NCBI GenBank assembly: GCA_035222895.1
Contig: JAVYIG010000890.1
Location: forward strand, 62,001-126,000
Direction of reading: 5' to 3'
Length of the DNA: 64,000 nt
From: Strongylocentrotus droebachiensis
Taxonomy: Eukaryota > Echinodermata > Echinoidea > Camarodonta > Strongylocentrotidae
The notes under the pieces: model-generated
Database searches by the model: none
Seen by the model: the letters and a program-made list of their open reading frames with translations, nothing else
What the model was told of the DNA's origin: nothing
Program-made: the position numbers and the translations under genes
Shown: positions 57,580-64,000 of the stretch, piece after piece
Position numbering within the stretch: position 1 is the stretch's first letter
Layout: each line of letters starts with the position of its first letter

Positions 57580-59189
57580 TCCCTAGATAAATCTCCCATT
57601 TCCTTCTAAGGAACCATTTCATCATATTTGTGACCTAAATCCCCACACTGTGAAATGGATCAATATTCCATTCCCTCATGATCAATAACTTTGATAAATC
57701 TCATACTTCTCTATTTTTCAGGTCTTTAGGTTAGAAAAAATAAAAGGTTTATGGTTATTGACCTGACCCAATCCTGATCTTTATATCCTGGGGAAAAGGT
57801 CCGAGTGCTGAATTACTCTTTGAAAAACAGGTAGAGGATATCCTGGATGGCTTTATGACTAGGATTTAGTAGGATTTTGTTTAATGACAATCCCAGTATC
57901 AAACAATACATTTTAAATTTATTGGGTTGGAAAGAAAGACCAAGTGGTGGTACAGGTATTACAAATGACCGGTAGTAGGAGAGATATTTGGTGATGGATT
58001 TTATAGGGCCTATCACTGCTTGGACACCTTGGTGCAGGGAGGAAATTGAAGAGGAAGAAAGCATGTGGAGCATTGTTCATACCTCTGACGACCATACCAC
58101 TACCAATTACTTCTCCGGTGATTTTATGGTGCTGGTTGTTACCGTGACATCTCAAAGCACTTTGGAAATTGAAGAGAGAGAAAAGATGTGAAGCATAGTT
58201 CATACTCCCTAGAACCATAGATCATTCAAAATATTTCTTAAAATAGAACGTTCAAGATTGGGGGCGGGCTAATTCCTCACCGGGGCCGCCAAATCAATGT
58301 GCGATGACAGGATTTCAGGAGATGTAGAGCAAGTTACAAACTGGACAAATTAGCCATAATTTAATGATTTATAGAATTTTACCTCTTGAAGTTGTCAACA
58401 TTACCTATTTATAATCAATTTTCAACATCACAATCAAATAATGTTGAATGTGGATGATCTAAAAGACACAGTTAATGCAAAACTTGCAGCAAGCATTTGC
58501 GATCGATTCAGCTCCCTTGGATAACTCAGCCACGATTTCCTCAAAGTCGAAGTTGACCCAAGTGCTGAGTTAGCCCGCAGCCATGTCATAGAAGGGTTTT
58601 CACATACGCTGAACCACTGTAGTAGTAGATCATAATATTGCTGAGCCAACTTAGCCACCCCCCCCCCCCTCCCCCATCTTACACAGAGTTGAAAATAATA
58701 TGATCCTTTGGAAATTGTCATTCTTCATCACTAAAAAAAATCATTCCTTGAATACCAGCAACCTAAAGAGACTCAAAAGTTTTCTGCTCTTCTTAGTCAA
58801 CCATGTGACAATTACAATGTTGTGCAGGTCAGTGTTGTAAGTCTGGTTCACTGTGCTTCACAACTAAATAGGACTGAACGCCTGGAATTTCCTCCCAAGT
58901 CAAAACGAATTGACTTTCCTTTGCTTAGGTTTGGTTCTCACTTAGTTCTCACACAGTTTTGTGTCACCACACATTGCTGGGCATCACTAAATACACTAAA
59001 TCACAAACATTGCTTGGCCATGGATGCAGGAATCATTTCTGTTTCTTGTTTGCAATTGCAATCAGAATGCTCATTGATATTTAACCATGGACTGTAGGAA
59101 TTGTTTGTCTCTGTATGCGAGAATGTCCATGCTGTGTGGCTGTGGATTTTATGACTTTAATATATCCGTCTCTCGTTTGTCAGGAATCC
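57580..59189 (-). other. Probable 3' UTR/flank of INTS8
   Basis: Non-coding minus-strand sequence after the INTS8 stop. Reverse-complement AATAAA occurs at 57923-57918, with further candidates at about 57137 and 56656. The end point is unknown. A C run lies at about 58659-58670. No other gene recognised. Confidence 0.45.
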
Positions 59190-59306
59190 TCATAGATACT
59201 GTTTGGCCATCGACTGAAGGAAAAGCTTTTGTCGTTTTCTTGCTGCTGCAGCTAAGACCGTCTCAGAGTTACATGTGTTTAGCTCAGCCTGACTCAGGAC
59301 CTCCAG
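59190..59306 (-). CDS. INTS8: INTS8 last exon with stop
   Basis: Encodes LEVLSQAELN, an alanine-rich helix, then RKRQKLFLQSMAKQYL and stop TGA (59192-59190). The end of the protein aligns with the end of animal INTS8. Confidence 0.95.
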   Translation of the reverse strand: MEVLSQAELNTCNSETVLAAAARKRQKLFLQSMAKQYL

Positions 59307-62300
59307 CTGCAATGGAATCGTCAATAGAATAAATGCTTTAAAAAATAGATGGATCTTCGACTGATGCCTCCGCCATAAAGCGGTTTTAGAAACCAAAACA
59401 CAAGCAATTTATTAATTCAAGTTTGATTGTAATCCATTAACAGGCTCTCAGAATATTGTGATTACAAACTATTTTTCATATATATATACATGTATGACCC
59501 TTCGATTTTTGACCTCATGACCCTATAATCTAATCAGTTCATTGGCTCTGCAAGAAACATACATGTCCTGAGTTTGAGAGTAGTCCATCCGTCGGTTCTA
59601 ATGATTCTCGCTACTCCTTTCCTACTGCTTTTCCTGAAGATCGCTATCACAAGTTCTTCATATCTATCTCTTCATCTACAACTGATTTCCCTCATGCCTT
59701 ACAATTATCTTACAGAAAAATATGGGCTGCTTAATATCATCACAAACCATATAAGTTCATAGGTTATAATCACTGGATGATAACATTTGTCAAACTCTTG
59801 CTCTTGGTGAAATATTGGCATTTACTGAGAGAACAAATGAGAAACCCTTGAGAGAATGAGGATAACTTACTGCAACTTGTTTCTTGTCTATTTCACTCCT
59901 CTTGTGGTGTGTGACTGTAGGGAACAGAGTTAAAGATGTAACATGAAGTACACTAGTTCTTCCATAATTGTTAGCTATATCTCAGTAAATCTTATGACAC
60001 AAAATAAGGGATGATATATCAAATCTGCTATATACTAAATTATTCATACATTCCATTATATTCTCTGCAAACAAAACTCTTCAACCATACATTTGTTGCC
60101 TGTCTAGTTATGTGCTGATTATAAATCCAAAATAAATTGGTAAACCAAAAATACATTGGTAAACCCAATATAAATTGGTAAACCAAAAATACATTGGTAA
60201 ACCAAAAATAAATTGGTAAACCCAAAATACATTGGTAAACCAAAAATACATTGGTAAACCAAAAATACATTGGTAAACCCAAAATAAATTGGTAAACCAA
60301 AAATACATTGGTAAACCAAAAATAAATTGGTAAACCCAAAATAAATTGGTAAACCAAAAATACATTGGTAAACCCAAAATAAATTGGTAAACCAAAAATA
60401 AATTGGTAAACCAAAAATACATTGGTAAACCAAAAATAAATTGGTAAACCAAAAATACATTGGTAAACCCAAAATAAATTGGTAAACCAAAAATACATTG
60501 GTAAACCAAAAATACATTGGTAAACCAAAAATAAATTGGTAAACCAAAAATACATTGGTAAACCCAAAATAAATTGGTAAACCAAAAATACATTGGTAAA
60601 CCAAAAATAAATTGGTAAACCCAAAATAAATTGGTAAACCAAAAATACATTGGTAAACCAAAAATAAATTGGTAAACCAAAAATAAGTTGGTAAGCCTAC
60701 AATAAATTGGTAAGCCTACAATAAATTGGTAAACCCACAATAAATTTGTTAACCCACTATGTAGGATTGAATGGGACACCTGGCACAATACATGTGCTTT
60801 AGTTCTAAATAAACCATTTAAATGTCTTTGTTTTTCATGTCAAAGGATACACACAAGGAACTCGAGAATGGCTAGATCCCAGAAGCACCCATACATACTG
60901 TCACTTCCATCATAGCTGTAGAAAGAAAAAAAGAAAAATGAAAAAAAGAGAGAAAAAATATTATTTATTTATTATATATTTCAATCATTGTCATACATGA
61001 TCATACAAATCAAATTTTTTAAAAAGAAGCGAAGCTATAGCATCTTTAGGGTTCCACATTCAAACATATAAATAAAATTTAAAATGTACTAAAGAAGAAA
61101 ATTCTGTTCCTTATGATTTCATTAAAACATAAACATTTTTTTTAAATTTTTTTTTTAAAGAGTATATCATGGGCATGAAGGGATATGGATTACAAAAGTT
61201 GACATATCTTAAAGGGATCGTTTAACAATGTTAAATCTGAGATACACGGCCCTACGTGTTATCAGTGTCTGTGATATGATGTAATATTAAAGCCCTAATA
61301 AAATTGCGCTTCAAAATGATCAAGAAGTGCCTCAAAAAAGTAAAAATCTTTGAGTGACCGGTTTTACCATACTCGTTTTCCCCAATAGACTGTAGTGTTA
61401 TGAAAACCGTCAGGCGAACGGTTTTCAAAATTTGTAATTCCAATCATAAATATCTTGATAATCAGACAGGCGATCGGCTTGTAAAAGTCACAGGATTCCT
61501 GACTGACCTAAAGGTTTATAATTATCATTGCATCATGAGCTAAATCCAGAATATGTTTTCAGAATCTGAGACAAAGTTACCGGATCCCTTTAAAGAGATT
61601 GGGTATCTTTGCCTCAGATTCTAAAAAAAACACCTGGATTTAGCTCATGCTGCAATCATAATTATAAACATTTAGGTCAGTCAGGGATCCCATGACTTTT
61701 ACAAGCCGATCGTCTGTCTGATTATCAAGTTATTTATGATTGGAATTAGAAATGTCAAATACTATTTGCCAAATAGTTTTGAACACTAGTCTATTGAGGA
61801 AAGTGAGTATGGTAAAATCGGTCACTCAAAGATTTTTTCTTTTTTGAAGCACTTCATGATCATTTTGTAGTGCAATGTTTTTAAGGCTTCAATATTACAC
61901 CATATCATAGACACTGATAACACGTAGGGCCATGCATCTGAGATTTGTACAACTGCATGGAAACATTGTTAAATAATGCCTTTAAGTATTACACAATGAT
62001 AAGAGAACTTACCATCTCTTCTCCTGTAGAGCTTGGTAGGCAGTCGCATAGTCCACTGGTTGAAGGAACTGACACAAGATGGCCGCCTGGGTGTGGCACT
62101 GAAGACCGGAACAGGCCTTGATACAGCGCTTGTGGACCTGGTCTGTCCATACAGTCTTCGGTATAGGGACCTCAAAGAACTGTGTGGAGACCATAGCAGC
62201 CTGGAGGTAGAACTTTAGTGCTGATCCAAATTGCTTTTTAGCTGTACAGGCACACAACAAGGACAGGTTTCTTCTTCATTTGCTTTGCTTTCATAGTCAA

Positions 62301-63801
62301 TAACATATCAATATGAACAAATCATTACTTTAAAGACAACATATACATTGGAAACCCCCCCCAAAAAAAAAAATATATATACCGGTATATATTAATAATA
62401 ATAATAATAAATATGAAAATTAATAAATAAAAAAAAAGAATAATAATAATAAAAAATAATTATTTAAATTGTTTAAATTAAATTAAAAAAATGGACATTC
62501 TTCATTATACAAGAGCCAAAATATATACTCAATAAGCCATAGATAGACAAAGATACCATAGATACAAAATAAGTTAATCAAATAAATTAATAAGTAATTA
62601 ACAAATTAAACAAAATGCTCATGCTTAAATATGTAAGAGCCCAAATATACTAGATGTTCAATACTCTGCATGTGTCACAACTTCGATAGATTGAAAACGA
62701 ATAACAATATCTAATCAAAGTTTCTTGTAACAACTGAAGACAATCTTGAACATTCACTCTGTGTGTACATGGGCTTACCATAGCAAGCATCAGCCTGTGT
62801 ACAAAGCCATGCTGGTTTCATAGGGTCCACGGATATAGCGTGACCTATAACCTCATGCAGTGTGGTACCCACAGCATCAATGTCCACACAGCCCGGACTG
62901 ACGAGAAAGAAAGAAGAAAGGGCAAGATGAAAATCATGGTAAATTGATGCCATCAGACTGATATTCATTCAAGTGTTATATGTCTTCCTAAATGAATTAA
63001 TAATGGTTTTTTTTCTAAGCGATACGAAGTATGATACTGTTTAATTGGAGGAGGAAACTGGTAACGCTCAGCCAACCAGTCATTAGAGATCATAAAGAAC
63101 AACATATTCATATGACTTGGTGTCCATATCTGCACATTGCCAATGTGGGTGCACTACAATTTGCAATCTCCACTTTAGCAATACATATTGCTTACAAAAC
63201 TATCTCATGATCATACCAAAGGATTACATTTTGCAAAAGTTTCATATTCTAGCCAGAGATATCATCTTCAAGTTGATATAAAATGAAGGAGTGCAGAGAG
63301 TCAAGAATGAAGACACATTTCTTAGTAATGTCAAAATGATAGAACTGTAATTTTAGCACACATCATATTGTTGATGGCGGATTTGATCCGTTGATTGCAG
63401 ATTTTGATGTAAAACTGCTCTTAAGCATTGCATGACAATTATGACAATAATCAGTTTAAACAAATATTTAAAAAACATTGAGCAAACTTTTAAATTCATG
63501 TAAAAGACAATTTCTCAAAATATATATTGATGTTTTGAAAAGCATATCACATTAATACACAGGTTGTCTTTGGGTTTTTCTGCTACACCTATAACATTCA
63601 TTCTAACATTTTTGTCTTTATGTTCAAACAATATTAAAAGCTTACTTGGTGATAGTGTTCGGCCATAGTGCTGGGTATTCATGGGATAGCTCGTTCGTCG
63701 GATCGTCTTTCAGAAGGTTGTAAATCTTGACCAGACAGGACAGGACCAGTCCCAGGCATCTATCATCGTACAGAGACTTCACAAAGTTCACAAACTCCAC
63801 C
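59190..63801 (-). CDS. INTS8: Integrator complex subunit 8 (INTS8), C-terminal 242 residues, six exons, 5' part outside window
   Basis: Gene-level entry: join of 63801-63646, 62897-62779, 62241-62013, 60915-60851, 59914-59871 and 59306-59190; all junctions are GT-AG and in phase. Seen: LGLVLSCLVKIYNLLKD, HEYPALWPNTITN, CVDIDAV, ALKFYLQAAMVSTQFF, PKTVWTDQVHKR, CHTQAAILCQFLQPVDYATA, WDLAILEFL, FTHHKRSEIDKKQVA and RKRQKLFLQSMAKQYL. These match, in order, the C-terminal quarter of animal INTS8 (about 995 aa in humans), including its exact end. INTS8 is a helical-repeat scaffold of the nuclear Integrator complex. It helps tether PP2A phosphatase so that Integrator can cut nascent RNAs (snRNAs and attenuated mRNAs) and counter elongation kinases at paused RNA polymerase II. 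The N-terminal PP2A-contacting part would lie beyond 64000. Nothing suggests a pseudogene. Confidence 0.95.
59307..59870 (-). other. INTS8 last intron (564 bp)
   Basis: AT-rich, ends ATTCCATTGCAG on the minus strand. No repeats of note. Confidence 0.8.
59871..59914 (-). CDS. INTS8: INTS8 micro-exon (44 bp)
   Basis: Encodes THHKRSEIDKKQVA after completing a Phe codon. Acceptor CCCTACAG, donor GTAAGTTA. Too short to stand out as a frame; found because it bridges the conserved flanks with the right phase. Confidence 0.9.
59915..60850 (-). other. INTS8 intron holding the minisatellite (936 bp)
   Basis: About two thirds of the intron is the 19-bp array; the rest is short flanking DNA with the splice sites GTATCC and CCCTACAG. 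Confidence 0.8.
60126..60757. repeat. 19-bp minisatellite (~33 copies) in an INTS8 intron
   Basis: Unit form TTGGTAAACCAAAAATACA, with variants in two places (ACCAAAA/ACCCAAA and ATACA/ATAAA) mixed along the array; units at the right edge are more diverged. Each ACCAA-type unit contains TTGGT-AA-ACCAA, a short hairpin. Because 19 is not a multiple of 3 and the unit lacks minus-strand stops, three minus-strand frames are open for 180-226 codons. These are not genes. Confidence 0.95.
60851..60915 (-). CDS. INTS8: INTS8 micro-exon (65 bp)
   Basis: Encodes YDGSDSMYGCFWDLAILEFLV with split codons C and F at its ends. Acceptor TTTCTACAG. Of three overlapping GT dinucleotides at the 3' end, only the last (GTATCC, 60850-60849) keeps phase with the next exon and gives the conserved LVFTHHKR. 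Confidence 0.88.
61213..61589. mobile_element. TTAA-flanked miniature element, family C (first unit)
   Basis: 377 bp, AGGGATCGTTTAACAATG to GTTACCGGATCCCT, with TTAA at 61209-61212 and 61590-61593. Shares the second TTAA with the next unit and is the same family as 45753-46129. Confidence 0.8.
61594..61981. mobile_element. TTAA-flanked miniature element, family C (second unit)
   Basis: 388 bp between TTAA at 61590-61593 and 61982-61985, largely the reverse complement of the preceding unit. Non-coding, in an INTS8 intron, ending only about 28 bp from the donor of the 62013 exon. Confidence 0.8.
62013..62241 (-). CDS. INTS8: INTS8 exon
   Basis: 229 bp encoding AKKQFGSALKFYLQ through ATAYQALQEKR, plus two bases of a Cys codon. 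Acceptor CCTGTACAG, donor GTAAGTTC. This is the best-conserved block in the window part of the protein. Confidence 0.95.
62242..62778 (-). other. INTS8 intron (537 bp) with AAT-rich simple sequence
   Basis: Holds a low-complexity AAT/AAAT region at about 62360-62620. Nothing else recognised. Confidence 0.75.
62779..62897 (-). CDS. INTS8: INTS8 exon
   Basis: 119 bp: completes N, then PGCVDIDAV to TQADACY, ending with the first base of an Ala codon. Acceptor CTCGTCAG, donor GTAAGCCC. Confidence 0.93.
62898..63645 (-). other. INTS8 intron (748 bp)
   Basis: AT-rich, ends in TTTCTTTCTCGTCAG on the minus strand. No repeat or gene recognised. Confidence 0.75.
63646..63801 (-). CDS. INTS8: INTS8 exon (first in window)
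   Basis: 156 bp: one base, 51 codons (VEFVNFVKSLYDD onward) and two bases. Acceptor AATTTACAG, donor GTAAGCTT. Further upstream exons lie outside the window. Confidence 0.93.
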
Positions 63802-63872
63802 CTGTAAATTGAGACGTCAAGCTTAAGAGCATAAATATCTTCTGAGATTGCTTCTCAACAAAGGATGATATA

Positions 63873-64000
63873 CAGTGAAACCTGCCTATAAAGACCACCC
63901 AAGGGAGACAAGAAAAGTGGTGTTTACAGAGAGTTGGTCTTTATGTACAGGCTCCTTTAGTACATGTTTCAATGAGAAACCACTTTCAAGGGGGAAAAAA
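63873..64000. mobile_element. Mariner-type miniature element, cut by the window end
   Basis: CAGTGAAACCTGCCTATAAAGACC after TA (63871-63872) matches the inverted right end of the copy at 45233-45396. Its other end lies beyond the window. Confidence 0.6.

Larger units (their letters stand above)
60916..62012 (-). other. INTS8 intron (1.1 kb)
   Basis: About 70% of it is the pair of family C elements. The remaining part, near 60920-61200, is AT-rich with A-runs. Confidence 0.75.

Noticed and set aside
60040..60788. Minus-strand open frames of 180-226 codons with FGLPMYFWFTN-like repeats
   Set aside because: They are translations of the 19-bp minisatellite in three frames at once, inside an INTS8 intron. 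No single frame is favoured.
1..64000. tRNA, rRNA or other structured RNA genes
   Set aside because: No cloverleaf or rRNA-like sequence was recognised by eye. The tRNA-Trp-like string at 40272-40284 is a retrotransposon primer-binding site, not a tRNA gene.

Overview
The window looks like nuclear DNA of an invertebrate deuterostome, most likely a sea urchin. The DNA is AT-rich, and its genes are split by GT-AG introns of 0.3 to 7 kb. It is full of short inverted-repeat transposons, (CT)n tracts, poly-C/poly-G runs and the palindromic motifs TACATGTA and ACCGGT. The species is an inference; the eukaryotic gene structure is read directly from the sequence.

Layout. (1) 1-14480: about 14 kb with no convincing gene and few recognisable transposons. 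It may be the 3' UTR, intron or flank of a plus-strand gene outside the window. (2) 14490-26860, minus strand: a complete three-exon gene for an atypical Rho GTPase of the RhoU/RhoV (Wrch/Chp) type, 288 aa, with a long 3' UTR and a CpG/CCAAT-bearing upstream region. (3) 26870-37500: an intergenic stretch with homopolymer runs, a TTAA-flanked miniature transposon and a nested 1.8 kb repeat. (4) 37628-56464, plus strand: a complete six-exon gene for an SLC16-like major-facilitator transporter, 539 aa, whose introns are loaded with transposons. Intron 1 holds a nearly intact but gene-less LTR retrotransposon. Intron 4 ends in a tandem array of copied 3' splice sites. (5) 57000-64000, minus strand: the last six exons (242 C-terminal residues) of INTS8, an Integrator complex subunit. 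It converges on the transporter gene, and its 5' part lies beyond the window.

The three genes have unrelated roles: cell-shape signalling, small-solute transport and nascent RNA cleavage/attenuation. There is no sign of a joint pathway. The Rho GTPase and transporter genes are divergent, about 11 kb apart. The transporter and INTS8 are convergent.

The most unusual structure is at 50793-51300. The polypyrimidine tract, AG and first codons of transporter exon 5 are repeated five times (last four spaced exactly 105 bp apart), and the reading frame stays open across the last four copies. The window also contains a whole family of TTAA-flanked miniature elements, some back to back and sharing one TTAA. 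One GGCC-ended element can be compared with an empty copy of its own target site. A 19-bp minisatellite lies in an INTS8 intron.
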